DNA of 64,000 nucleotides from Cronobacter muytjensii ATCC 51329 (lineage in GTDB: Bacteria; Pseudomonadota; Gammaproteobacteria; Enterobacterales; Enterobacteriaceae). A program made the translations under genes and the position numbers. Within the stretch, counting starts at the first letter, position 1, and each line of letters opens with the position of its first letter. The stretch lies in NCBI RefSeq assembly GCF_001277195.1, contig NZ_CP012268.1, forward strand, positions 248,001 through 312,000, in the 5' to 3' direction. The notes under the pieces are model-generated. The model did no database searches and was not told the DNA's origin. It worked only from the letters and a program-made list of their open reading frames with translations. This document shows, in pieces, positions 36,515 through 44,973 of the stretch.

Positions 36515-37033
36515 ATGAAGAAACGGATGCTGTTCCTGCTGCTGGTCTGTACCACGCAGGCGCTGGCGGCGGCGGATAACGTGCATTTCTCCGGCACGCT
36601 GGTGGCGGAGCCCTGCACCCTGCCGGACGCCGATACAGATATCAGTCTGGATTTCGGTACGGTGGTGACGAAATACCTCTACCAGTATCAGCGGACAAAA
36701 AGCCAGCCGTTCGCTATCCATCTGCAGGAATGCGATCCGGCCATCATGAGCACGGTCGGCGTGACTTTCCAGGGCACAGTCGATACCGAATTGACAGACC
36801 TGCTGGCGCTGGATGCATCAAGTACAGCGAAGGGCGTGGCGATAGGCATTGAACGGCAGGACGGTACGTTGCTGCCAGTGAATAAAGCCAGCCCGGAGAT
36901 GCCGCTGGTGAGCGGCAACACCACGCTGAACTTTAACGCCTTCGTGCAGATACAGCCGACCGTACTGGCAAACAAGTCGCTGACCGAAGGCAGCTTCACG
37001 GCCATCAGCACGTTTATCCTGAGCTATCAGTAA
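36515..37033 (+). CDS. Minor fimbrial subunit 2
   Basis: 172 residues. Signal peptide about 1-18 (TTQALAA), pilin fold with HFSGTLVAEPCTLPDAD, second Cys in HLQECDPA, and C-terminal GSFTAISTFILSYQ. Closest in type to PapE/PapF/MrpF-like adaptor subunits. Preceded by AAGGAGCAGGTA. Confidence 0.85.
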   Translation: MKKRMLFLLLVCTTQALAAADNVHFSGTLVAEPCTLPDADTDISLDFGTVVTKYLYQYQRTKSQPFAIHLQECDPAIMSTVGVTFQGTVDTELTDLLALDASSTAKGVAIGIERQDGTLLPVNKASPEMPLVSGNTTLNFNAFVQIQPTVLANKSLTEGSFTAISTFILSYQ

Positions 37034-37037
37034 GGGG

Positions 37038-37649
37038 ATGAAGTTGAAAAGGACGACAGACGGCCTGACCGGAGCCAAAGGGCGGCGGTGGGCCACCCGT
37101 GCGGGCAGAGCACGCAAACTGCTGTTAGCTGCGTTATTGCTGTTGCCTTGCGGCATCATCCGGGAAGCCGCGGCAAAAGCTGGCGACCAGCTCTCCATGA
37201 ACATTAATATCACAGGAACGGTACAGGCGAACGGGCGCTGCATGTTTAACCATGGCGGAGCGTTGCAGGTAGATTTCGGCCCGGTCCGGCTGAAAGAAAC
37301 GGGCGAGGCTTCTGTCCAGTTGGATGGTAACTATGAGCAGCCGCTCGCCGCCAGCTTTACCTGTTCAGGCGATAGTGCGGGTTTATTACAGATGAAATTC
37401 ACCTCGTCTTCCGGCAGCTATGAAACTTATAACGGCACCAAAGTGCTGGGCACAGACAAGGGCATTGTAGGAATTGAGTTAATGGTGAACGGCACGGCGC
37501 AGACCATGGACACATGGTTCAATATTGATCAACAAAATCCGCCCAGCCTGCAGGCGAAGCTGGTGCAGGTGAGTACCGAAAACACTCAAAATGTCGTTAA
37601 CGGCGATATTTTCACCGCCTCCGGCTCGCTGGTAATGGCGTTTAACTGA
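37038..37649 (+). CDS. Minor fimbrial subunit 3 with long basic leader
   Basis: 203 residues. The first 47 residues contain many Arg and Lys before the hydrophobic core LLLAALLLLPCGIIREAAA, an unusually long n-region for a pilin signal. The mature part is pilin-like: DQLSMNINITGTVQANGRCMFN, second Cys in FTCSGDSA, and C-terminal GDIFTASGSLVMAFN, which lacks the usual Tyr. The AAGGGG sequence touches the ATG at 37038, so the TTG at 37044 or an internal start may be the real one. Confidence 0.75.
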   Translation: MKLKRTTDGLTGAKGRRWATRAGRARKLLLAALLLLPCGIIREAAAKAGDQLSMNINITGTVQANGRCMFNHGGALQVDFGPVRLKETGEASVQLDGNYEQPLAASFTCSGDSAGLLQMKFTSSSGSYETYNGTKVLGTDKGIVGIELMVNGTAQTMDTWFNIDQQNPPSLQAKLVQVSTENTQNVVNGDIFTASGSLVMAFN

Positions 37650-37660
37650 GAGGGTGAAGG

Positions 37661-38176
37661 ATGAGAAATGAATGCATCGCCATGCTGCTTGCCGGTTCCA
37701 GTATATTGACATCCGCGCTGTTACAAACGGCGCGGGCAGAACAGACCGGTGACACCATGAGCGTGAATTTTCGCGGTGAATTTGTAATGGCTACTGCCTG
37801 CACTATTAATAATGACCAGGTCATTGATGTGATATTCGGTCAAGTGGGCGTGAACAAGGTGAACGGCACTAACTACCGACAAATAATCCCTTTTACGGTG
37901 GACTGCCAGGGGAGCACCGATGATTCCTCGCTGAGCCTGACGATGAGCGGCACGGCGACGGGCTACGACGACGCGGCGGTCACCACCAGCGCGGACGGGC
38001 TCGGTATTCGGATAGAAGCCAACGGCCAGCCGCTGGCGCTGAACACGCCGCTGGAGACCACGCTGGGTGCGCTGCCGTCGCTGAAGCTCACGGCGGTCCC
38101 GGTGCAGGATCCGGTTAAAACCCTGGCTGAAGGAACCTTCAGCGCCACGGCGACCCTGACGGCGAGTTATCAATAA
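37661..38176 (+). CDS. Minor fimbrial subunit 4 (adaptor)
   Basis: 171 residues. Signal peptide about 1-26 (LLQTARA), pilin fold with MSVNFRGEFVMATACTI, second Cys in FTVDCQGST, and C-terminal EGTFSATATLTASYQ. It lies just before the presumed adhesin, so it could be the subunit that attaches the adhesin to the tip (PapF/MrpG-like). Confidence 0.84.
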   Translation: MRNECIAMLLAGSSILTSALLQTARAEQTGDTMSVNFRGEFVMATACTINNDQVIDVIFGQVGVNKVNGTNYRQIIPFTVDCQGSTDDSSLSLTMSGTATGYDDAAVTTSADGLGIRIEANGQPLALNTPLETTLGALPSLKLTAVPVQDPVKTLAEGTFSATATLTASYQ

Positions 38177-38291
38177 TACCAAACACCTTTATAAGAATGA
38201 CGTCTGCGAAATATAGACAGGATTATTTCGCTCACGACAGGAATATAATACGTAGATCAAAAATCCAACTCTTCCGTAAAATACAGGGAGG

Positions 38292-39236
38292 ATGGTGCTG
38301 ATAGTGAGAGAATATATGTGTAAGTATTTGTCTTTATTAATAATAGCGCTGTCTTTTTTAATGTCTGTGCCGCTTGTTCAGGCAGGAACAATCAGTGGGA
38401 TCCCAGGGGTGCGTAGCCAGGGGGTAGGATCTACGCAGTGTCCGGATGGAGTTAATCCCATTTCAGTGGGAACTAATCCCTCTTGGGTGGCTGGTGCGTG
38501 CACCATACCAATTCCTTCAGGAAATTATGTTCCTGTCTCTGGGAATTATTCTGTGATGGTACAATTATACCCGTACCAATGGGATACTACCGGGGATTTT
38601 ACCACAACGAATTCTTTATGGATTGATGCCTCTAAACCTTTGGGCGAACAGAACTTAAATTTCTCTGGCGGCTCGAGGCCTTTCGTTTCATCCGAATTTA
38701 ATAATATAACCGTGGCACGGTACTGTGTATACATTCAAAATAGTATGGGTAACCAATATTCAATAAATGGAGGTGGAACTTATGGCACAAAAATTTGTGG
38801 AACTCCACTGCCTACAACACCACCCCAGCCAGTAATATCCTGTAAGATTAACAATGGTAACAATCTGGATGTCAATTTAGGTACGCTTGACAGATCAAGC
38901 ATCTCCACCGTACCTGGCTCGGGGCAGCCGCAGGCGGTGCAGTTTCCGGTAACCTGTACTGGAGGAGCGGCCACCATGAAAATGCAGCTTAACTATACTC
39001 CATTAACTGTGAGTGGTAGTCAGGTAGTCAACTCATCGATTAATGGATTGGGCGTGGCGGTAAGCTATGATGACAAAGTACTGGCACCATCAGACGTGAC
39101 GACTATGAATTTGATTGAAGGAACCAGTAACGTAACACTAAATTTTGAGGCAGTGCGTAACCCGTCCATAGATATTGGGGATATTGAAACTGGACCATTT
39201 ACCGCCAGTGCGGTACTTGTAATGACTCAGCAATAA
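38292..39236 (+). CDS. Fimbrial tip adhesin (two-domain)
   Basis: Up to 314 residues; the start may be the ATG at 38316 (MCKYLSLLIIALSFLMS), since AGGGAGG touches the ATG at 38292. Signal peptide ends near PLVQA. Residues about 32-175 form a unique domain with several Cys (QCPDG, GACTIP, RYCVYIQ, KICGTP), followed by a Pro-Thr linker (TPLPTTPPQPV) and a C-terminal pilin domain (ISCKINNGNNLDVNLG, FPVTCTG, GPFTASAVLVMTQQ). This lectin-plus-pilin layout and last position are those of PapG/MrpH adhesins. Base composition is clearly more AT-rich than the rest of the operon. Confidence 0.85.
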   Translation: MVLIVREYMCKYLSLLIIALSFLMSVPLVQAGTISGIPGVRSQGVGSTQCPDGVNPISVGTNPSWVAGACTIPIPSGNYVPVSGNYSVMVQLYPYQWDTTGDFTTTNSLWIDASKPLGEQNLNFSGGSRPFVSSEFNNITVARYCVYIQNSMGNQYSINGGGTYGTKICGTPLPTTPPQPVISCKINNGNNLDVNLGTLDRSSISTVPGSGQPQAVQFPVTCTGGAATMKMQLNYTPLTVSGSQVVNSSINGLGVAVSYDDKVLAPSDVTTMNLIEGTSNVTLNFEAVRNPSIDIGDIETGPFTASAVLVMTQQ

Positions 39237-39319
39237 TTTACACGTGGCGCTTAATGAGTGCAATTGTTACATTTTTTGCTTTATGAATTATTATATTGAA
39301 AGAAAAGGTTGATTTTATT

Positions 39320-39353
39320 AAAGCCAGCCTGTTATGAGCTGGCTTTTGTTTTA
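39320..39353 (+). terminator. Terminator of the fimbrial operon
   Basis: Stem AAAGCCAGC / GCTGGCTTT with a 9-base loop, followed by TGTTTTAT. Confidence 0.88.
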
Positions 39354-39479
39354 TACCGGATTATTAAGGTTTATTGGTTATTATTTTTTAATATGGTCGG
39401 GAAGGTTAAAACTTATAATAAGCCGCTACCTTCTGGCTGATGTTATCCTGTTTGTCATTTTTTGTACTGTGAAAGCCAG

Positions 39480-41090
39480 ATGAAAACCCTTCTTTTATTA
39501 TTACTCTGCCTGACGCTGTTTTATATCCCCGACTCCGGCGGGTCCGGCGTGGCGTTGCCTTTTAACCTCACGTTTCTCTGCTGGCTGGGGCTGGTGATGA
39601 TGGTGCTGGCGTGGCGGCATAGCAAAGGCGGGGCGGAGCGTCAGCCGCTGCTGCTGGCGGGTGGGCTGCTGCTCCTGCTACCGTGGCTTTTGCAGGCGCG
39701 CGGCAACCCCGGCGTGTGGGTGCTGCTGGCGGCGCTCCTGCTGTGGCAGGCGCTGCTGCGCCTGCCGTTCACGCCACGCCACCGGCGCGCGGCGCTGCTG
39801 GCGGTGTTTGTGCTGGCGCTGGGCCAGGCGGGAAGCGGCCTGCTGCAGGCTTTCTGCCCGCACCTCGCCGCCCGGCTGTATGAGTTCGACTGGCTGCACA
39901 ACCAGGGCCGCCCCTACGGCATTTTCCAGCAGGTCAATCTGCTGGCGAGCTTTCTCGCTACAGGCGTCGGCTGCGGTTTTCTGCTGTTACTGACGACGCA
40001 CCGCCGTCAGGTGTGGCTGCTCACGGCAGGCCTCGGCGTGCTTGCGTTTGTGCTGGCGCTCAACCAGTCACGCGCTGGCGCTATCGGCGCGGTCGTCGTT
40101 ATTGCTGCGCTCTGCGCCGTTGCCGGACGTGGGAAAGCGCCTCGTGCAGGCGCGGCGCTGGCCATGATGGCGCTCTGCGCCGGGGCGGGCTGGTACATCA
40201 CGCAGCACGTCACGGTAATGGTCAACGGCGAGCCGTATCTGATGGCGCGTGACTATGCCGGATCCACCCGCGAGCGCTGGCATATTCTGGTGATTACCTG
40301 GCAAATGATCATGGAAAAACCGTGGCTCGGCTGGGGCTACGGCACCTTTGAATATGCTTTCAGCCGCTGGGCGCTGGCGCATCCCGGGTTGGGCTACCGC
40401 TATGCTGTGCCAATCACCCATCCGCATAACGAGCTGCTCTTTATGTGGTTCCAGGGCGGCGTGGTGGCGCTCGCCGGTATGCTGTTGCTGGTGGCGGGCT
40501 GGCTATTGATGCTGAAAAACGCCTGGCGGCGCGGGCGTGAAGCCACGGCATTTGCGCTGCTGGTAGTACCGCTGCTGGTGCATCTGAATCTTGAGTACCC
40601 GTTTTATCAGTCCTTTGTGCATTTCGGGCTGTTTATCCTGCTGCTGCGCCTCGGCGCGGTGGAGTCGTCACTACCAGCACCGGCGCCTGTCAGTCTGTGG
40701 CGGCGCGTCCTGTGCGGCGCTCTGGCGCTCACGCTTATCGCCTTCAGCGCGACCGGGCTTTATGCGAATCACCAGCTCACGCGCCTTGAGCGCAGCGGCC
40801 TGGCAGGCTTTCCTGCGCCTGCGCCCTGGTATTTCGCCACGCAGTTTGAGCGAGCAAGATTCGACGCGATGGTGGCGCTCTTAATCGACTACAACCGCAC
40901 CCATAACGAGGCGAATCTGGACGAATTTATGGCGCAGGCGCAGCGCTGGTCGCAGCGCCATAACGATAAAAATCTCTGGCAAAGTCAGATAATGATTGCG
41001 CAGCATCGCGGCGATATGGCCGCTGCGGCCCGCCTGCGCGCGCAGTATGAGCGCCTGTTTCCTGCTGCGCAAATAAGCAATGTGCCGTAA
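39480..41090 (+). CDS. PglL/Wzy-type O-oligosaccharyltransferase or O-antigen ligase-like membrane protein
   Basis: 536 residues from the ATG at 39480 (a TTG six codons earlier is possible). About 11-12 membrane segments. The PglL_A region is seen in LYEFDWLHNQGRPYGIFQQVNLLASFLATG, and the Wzy_C superfamily core in LNQSRAGAIGAV plus the periplasmic-loop motif THPHNELLFMWFQGG at about residues 312-327, where the conserved His and Glu lie. A C-terminal soluble part (about 440-536) is helical. PglL enzymes transfer lipid-linked glycan to protein (often pilin) Ser/Thr; WaaL relatives ligate O antigen to lipid A core. The gene follows the fimbrial operon after a terminator and has an AT-rich promoter region of its own. 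Confidence 0.85.
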   Translation: MKTLLLLLLCLTLFYIPDSGGSGVALPFNLTFLCWLGLVMMVLAWRHSKGGAERQPLLLAGGLLLLLPWLLQARGNPGVWVLLAALLLWQALLRLPFTPRHRRAALLAVFVLALGQAGSGLLQAFCPHLAARLYEFDWLHNQGRPYGIFQQVNLLASFLATGVGCGFLLLLTTHRRQVWLLTAGLGVLAFVLALNQSRAGAIGAVVVIAALCAVAGRGKAPRAGAALAMMALCAGAGWYITQHVTVMVNGEPYLMARDYAGSTRERWHILVITWQMIMEKPWLGWGYGTFEYAFSRWALAHPGLGYRYAVPITHPHNELLFMWFQGGVVALAGMLLLVAGWLLMLKNAWRRGREATAFALLVVPLLVHLNLEYPFYQSFVHFGLFILLLRLGAVESSLPAPAPVSLWRRVLCGALALTLIAFSATGLYANHQLTRLERSGLAGFPAPAPWYFATQFERARFDAMVALLIDYNRTHNEANLDEFMAQAQRWSQRHNDKNLWQSQIMIAQHRGDMAAAARLRAQYERLFPAAQISNVP

Positions 41091-41180
41091 ATCTGCGCTG
41101 TCATAAAACTGCCATAAATGTTTTAGCGTGGCTAATTAACAACTTAACCAGTGCTACTCTTTCTGCTCGCTTACGCCCCA

Positions 41181-41207
41181 TAAAGCCTGCATTTTGCAGG
41201 CCGATAG
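41181..41207 (+). promoter_or_regulatory. Sigma-28 (FliA) promoter of the third chemoreceptor
   Basis: TAAA (41181-41184), 15 bases, GCCGATAG (41200-41207); the start codon is 50 bases on. Same -10 octamer as at 10877 and 48545. Confidence 0.9.
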
Positions 41208-41256
41208 ATCTGACGCGTCCCTTTCAGGCGCGCTTACACCATGGGAAAGACAGAGT

Positions 41257-42852
41257 ATGAAATTAAACCACCTGACTATCGGGCAACGGCTCGGTCTGCT
41301 GGCGGCGTTACTGCTTGTCGCGGTGCTGTTTATCGGCATTCGCGGCCTGACTATCAACGCCGACGGGCTTGAGCAAAATAACCAGATTATGGCCACGGAA
41401 AAGGTGATAGCGGAGAGCATCGACACCGCGCGTAATGCGCAGGTGCAGTTCAAAATTCAGGTTCAGGAGTGGAAAAACACCCTGCTGCGCGGCTCTCATG
41501 GGCAGGCGGACTTTGATAAATACAAAGCCGCGTTTATTGCTCAGAGCGATAAAACCCAGGCGCTGTTAAACCGCCTGACGACGCTGCTGCCGCAACTGGG
41601 GCTGAACGCCGATGAAGTACGCCAGACCATCACGCTGCACGACGAGCTGGAAAAAAGCTATCTGGCGGCGATTGCGCAGTATGACATCGCCGATGTGACG
41701 AGCGCCCAGCGCGTCGATAAGCAGGTCAGCGGCATTGACCGCGAGCCGACCCGGATGATTGACGAGGTGGTCGCCAAAACGCTGAAACAGGCGGAGTTGC
41801 TGACCCGGCAGACCGAAGCGCGCAATCTTGAGCAGTATCAGCAGACCCGCACCATGCTGCTTATCACGATGGCGCTGACGCTTATCGCCAGCATCATCAT
41901 CACGTTCTGGCTGGTGCGCAGCATTACGCGCCCGCTCGCGCAGGCGGTCACTATCGCGCGCAACGTCGCCGCAGGCGATCTGCAAACGCCGATCACCGTC
42001 AGCGGGCGTGATGAAACCGCCGAACTGATGGGCGCGCTCCAGGAGATGAATGCGAACCTGACCCGCATCGTTTCCGGCGTGCGCAGCGGTACGGAGACCA
42101 TCGCTACCGCGTCGGCGCAAATCGCCACCGGCAGCCGCGAGCTTTCGGCACGTAATGAGGCGCAGGCGAGCGCGCTGGAAGAGACCGCGGCGTCGATGGA
42201 AGAGCTGACGTCGGTTGTGAAAAACAACGCCGAAAACTCGCGTTTTGCGAGCAACATCGCGCGCGACGCGTGTCAGGTGGCCGGGCAGGGCGGCGAAGTG
42301 GTTGAGCGCGTGGTGCAAACCATGAGCGAAATCCACCAGTTCTCCACTGAAATCAGCAACATTATCAGCGTCATTGACGGTATCGCCTTCCAGACCAACA
42401 TTCTGGCGCTCAACGCGGCGGTAGAAGCGGCGCGCGCAGGCGCGGAAGGGCGCGGCTTTGCGGTCGTGGCGGCGGAAGTGCGCGCGCTGGCGCAGCGTTC
42501 CGGCTCGGCGGCGCAGGATATCCGTAACCTCATTGACCGTTCGGTCAGCCGTATTGATGAAGGCAACAGTCTGGTGAAAGGCGCGGGCAGCGCGATGGAA
42601 GAGATCCTGAAAAGCGTGCAGCGCGTGAGCGAGCTGGTCGAAACCATTTCGATGGCGAACCGCGAGCAGAGCACCGGCATCGATCAGGTGAATATCGCGG
42701 TCACCCAGATGGACGCTGCGACGCAGCAGAACGCCGCGCTGTCGCAGGAATCCGCCGCGGCGGCGCAGTCGATGCAGTATCAGGCCGAGAAGCTGCTCGA
42801 CTCCGTCAGCGTTTTCCGTCTGGCCGCGCGTCAGGATGAAGCGCTGGCGTAA
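41257..42852 (+). CDS. Methyl-accepting chemotaxis protein, 4HB_MCP type
   Basis: 531 residues from the ATG at 41257; upstream in-frame codons run through the sigma-28 promoter, which fixes this start. TM1 about 10-30, periplasmic helical domain of the four-helix-bundle MCP kind (about 32-190, with QEWKNTLLRGSHG), TM2 about 192-212, HAMP, and signalling domain with FQTNILALNAAVEAARAGAEGRGFAVVAAEVR. C-terminus LAARQDEALA lacks the NWETF tether. Ligand unknown. Sits between the PglL-like gene and ppa. Confidence 0.94.
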   Translation: MKLNHLTIGQRLGLLAALLLVAVLFIGIRGLTINADGLEQNNQIMATEKVIAESIDTARNAQVQFKIQVQEWKNTLLRGSHGQADFDKYKAAFIAQSDKTQALLNRLTTLLPQLGLNADEVRQTITLHDELEKSYLAAIAQYDIADVTSAQRVDKQVSGIDREPTRMIDEVVAKTLKQAELLTRQTEARNLEQYQQTRTMLLITMALTLIASIIITFWLVRSITRPLAQAVTIARNVAAGDLQTPITVSGRDETAELMGALQEMNANLTRIVSGVRSGTETIATASAQIATGSRELSARNEAQASALEETAASMEELTSVVKNNAENSRFASNIARDACQVAGQGGEVVERVVQTMSEIHQFSTEISNIISVIDGIAFQTNILALNAAVEAARAGAEGRGFAVVAAEVRALAQRSGSAAQDIRNLIDRSVSRIDEGNSLVKGAGSAMEEILKSVQRVSELVETISMANREQSTGIDQVNIAVTQMDAATQQNAALSQESAAAAQSMQYQAEKLLDSVSVFRLAARQDEALA

Positions 42853-42862
42853 CGCCCATAAA

Positions 42863-42890
42863 AAAACACCGCCCGGAGGCGGTGTTTTCT
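42863..42890. terminator. Bidirectional terminator between the chemoreceptor and ppa
   Basis: Perfect 11-bp stem AAAACACCGCC / GGCGGTGTTTT with loop CGGA; flanking A and T runs serve both strands. Confidence 0.93.
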
Positions 42891-42900
42891 TCGCGGCGAA

Positions 42901-43428
42901 TTACTTCTTCGCGCGTTCGAAAGAGGCGCGGATCTCTTCTTTAGCGGCTTCGGCGTTATCCCAGCCTTCCACTTTAACCCACTTGCCTTTTTCCAGATCT
43001 TTATAGTGCTCGAAGAAGTGAGCGATCTGCGCTTTCAGCAGTTCCGGCAGGTCATTCACGTCTTTGATGTGATCGTACTCTTTAGAGAGTTTGGTGTGCG
43101 GTACCGCAACCAGCTTGGCATCTTCGCCTGCTTCGTCAGTCATTTTCAGCACGCCGACCGGACGGCAGCGGATCACAGAGCCCGGCTGCAGCGGGTACGG
43201 CGTCGGGACCAGTACGTCAACCGGGTCGCCATCCAGAGACAGGGTGTGGTTGATGTAGCCGTAGTTGCACGGATAGAACATCGCGGTGGACATGAAACGG
43301 TCAACAAACAGCGCGCCGCTCTCTTTATCCACTTCGTATTTGATCGGGTCCGCGTTAGCCGGAATTTCGATAATAACGTAGATGTCTTCCGGCAGATCTT
43401 TGCCCGCAGGTACGTTCAGTAAGCTCAT
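42901..43428 (-). CDS. ppa: Inorganic pyrophosphatase
   Basis: 175 residues from the ATG at 43426-43428 (MSLLNVPAGKDLPEDIYVIIEIPANADPIKYEVDKESGAL), the family length. Catalytic Asp/Glu cluster in GDPVDVLVPTPYPLQPGSVIRCRPVGVLKMTDEAGEDAKLVAVP. Hydrolyses pyrophosphate to drive biosynthesis; essential in E. coli. The longer frame to 43485 adds unmatched residues. Confidence 0.98.
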   Translation of the reverse strand: MSLLNVPAGKDLPEDIYVIIEIPANADPIKYEVDKESGALFVDRFMSTAMFYPCNYGYINHTLSLDGDPVDVLVPTPYPLQPGSVIRCRPVGVLKMTDEAGEDAKLVAVPHTKLSKEYDHIKDVNDLPELLKAQIAHFFEHYKDLEKGKWVKVEGWDNAEAAKEEIRASFERAKK

Positions 43429-43591
43429 GTCTGTTTCCTTAAAAATGTATGGCAAACAAGTGCCCGGTATTATAGCCAACTGCAATGGAAAGTCGTGGAC
43501 TCTTTTCTTTCGCCCGCGCGCCTGGTGGTGCTTTCAGCGTTTTCCCATAACAAATTAATCCATAAAGCCAGCTGCATCCTCAATAAATTAC

Positions 43592-43605
43592 TGAAACCGT
43601 TTACA
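43592..43605. promoter_or_regulatory. GalR/GalS-type operator upstream of ytfQ
   Basis: TGAAACCGTTTACA matches the GalR/GalS half-palindromic consensus TGNAANCGNTTACA at every fixed position. It is 224 bases ahead of ytfQ in the 400-base ppa-ytfQ intergenic region. E. coli ytfQ is in the GalR regulon, which fits a galactofuranose transporter. It also lies within reach of the ppa promoter. The rest of the region has no gene. Confidence 0.65.
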
Positions 43606-43740
43606 AAGCGTCGTTAACGGGCATTTTTACGCTAAAAATTTTTGCCCGATGCCGCCCTGCCGCCCGCCGCGCTGTCTCCCGGCTGGCGTGAAATCAAGGT
43701 CATCCTGTTTTTTAACCTTTTCGTTACTTTTTTGAATTGT

Positions 43741-43763
43741 GATGTAACGCATTCAGTTACATC
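43741..43763. promoter_or_regulatory. Perfect inverted repeat in the ytfQ promoter
   Basis: GATGTAAC-N7-GTTACATC (8-7-8), 66 bases ahead of the ytfQ start and close to a possible core promoter (TTGTCTATAGTTT). A candidate operator for an unidentified dimeric regulator. Confidence 0.45.
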
Positions 43764-43828
43764 CACGCTTGTCTATAGTTTCGCCACAGGTGGACCTTAC
43801 CCAACAATAACCCGACGAGGATACCTTT

Positions 43829-44785
43829 ATGTGGAAGCGCTTACTTGTTGTCACAGCAGTTTCGGCAGCCATGTCGTCTATGGCGCTGGCGGCCCCGTTA
43901 ACCGTGGGATTTTCTCAGGTCGGCTCTGAATCAGGCTGGCGCGCGGCGGAAACCAGCGTTGCGAAAAGCGAGGCGCAGAAGCGCGGTATTACGCTCAAAG
44001 TCGCCGATGGCCAGCAAAAGCAGGAGAACCAGATCAAAGCGGTGCGTTCGTTTATCGCCCAGGGCGTGGATGCTATCTTTATCGCGCCGGTAGTCGCGAC
44101 AGGCTGGGAGCCGGTGCTGAAAGAGGCGAAAGACGCGGAGATCCCGGTTATCCTGCTGGACCGCTCCATTGATGTGAAAGACAAGTCGCTCTACATGACC
44201 ACCGTCACCGCCGACAACGTGCTGGAAGGCAAGCTTATCGGCGAGTGGCTGGTGAAAACCGTCGCGGGCAAACCGTGTAACGTCGTGGAGTTGCAGGGCA
44301 CCGTCGGCGCGAGCGTGGCTATCGATCGTAAGAAAGGCTTCGCCGAGGCGATTTCGAAAGCGTCCAACATCAAGATTATCCGTTCGCAATCCGGCGACTT
44401 TACCCGCTCCAAAGGGAAAGAAGTCATGGAGAGCTTTATCAAAGCCGAGAACAACGGCAAAAACATCTGCATGGTTTATGCCCATAACGACGACATGGCG
44501 ATCGGCGCCATTCAGGCCATCAAAGAGGCCGGGCTGAAGCCGGGCAAAGATATCCTCACGGGCTCTATCGACGGCGTGCCGGATATTTTCAAAGCGATGG
44601 TAGACGGCGAGGCGAACGCGAGCGTGGAGCTGACCCCGAATATGGCCGGCCCGGCGTTCGACGCGCTGGAGAAATTCAGGAAAGACGGCACGCAGCCGGA
44701 GAAGCTGACCATCACCCAGTCGGTGCTCTATCTGCCGGATACCGCCAAAGAGATGTTAGAGAAGAAGAAAACGATGGGGTATTAA
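43829..44785 (+). CDS. ytfQ: YtfQ, galactofuranose-binding periplasmic protein
   Basis: 318 residues. Signal peptide about 1-21 (MSSMALA), then the two-lobed periplasmic-binding-protein fold of the ribose/galactose class (LTVGFSQVGSESGWRAAETSVAKSEAQKRG, DAIFIAPVVATGWEPVLKEAKDAEIPVILLDR, NICMVYAHNDDMAIGAIQAIKEAG, GSIDGVPDIFKAMVDGEANASVELTP). Delivers galactofuranose to YtfRT-YjfF. RBS ACGAGG. Confidence 0.97.
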   Translation: MWKRLLVVTAVSAAMSSMALAAPLTVGFSQVGSESGWRAAETSVAKSEAQKRGITLKVADGQQKQENQIKAVRSFIAQGVDAIFIAPVVATGWEPVLKEAKDAEIPVILLDRSIDVKDKSLYMTTVTADNVLEGKLIGEWLVKTVAGKPCNVVELQGTVGASVAIDRKKGFAEAISKASNIKIIRSQSGDFTRSKGKEVMESFIKAENNGKNICMVYAHNDDMAIGAIQAIKEAGLKPGKDILTGSIDGVPDIFKAMVDGEANASVELTPNMAGPAFDALEKFRKDGTQPEKLTITQSVLYLPDTAKEMLEKKKTMGY

Positions 44786-44811
44786 GCCGCCGCGCGTGAC
44801 CGGCTTCTGGC

Positions 44812-44870
44812 GAGGGGGCCGTGAGGGCACTGCCCCTCACCCCGGCCCTCTCCCTGGAAGGGAAAGTGGG
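44812..44870. repeat. REP-like GC-rich palindromic element between ytfQ and ytfR
   Basis: GGCCGTGAGGGCA pairs imperfectly with TGCCCCTCACCCCGGCC, followed by CCTCTCCC and AAGGGAAAG. Such GC-rich intergenic repeats are common in enterobacteria. In the 188-base gap after a binding-protein gene it could stabilise the ytfQ message or reduce ytfR expression. Confidence 0.45.
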
Positions 44871-44973
44871 CGATTAAGCGCACCCGCCGCAACGACCAGC
44901 GCGCCCGCTATAACGGCCGGCGCACTCACGGCATCGCACGACACCCGGCCCGGGGCCACAGGAGAGTCCGACA

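Noticed and set aside
30976..43428. Whole fimbrial-PglL-receptor insertion as an integrative mobile element
   Set aside because: No integrase, transposase, tRNA gene or flanking direct repeat was seen; the ends coincide with terminators of ytfP and ppa, so only an acquired or lost block can be claimed.
44812..44870. CRISPR or tandem-repeat array in the ytfQ-ytfR gap
   Set aside because: There is a single imperfect palindrome with no regularly spaced copies.
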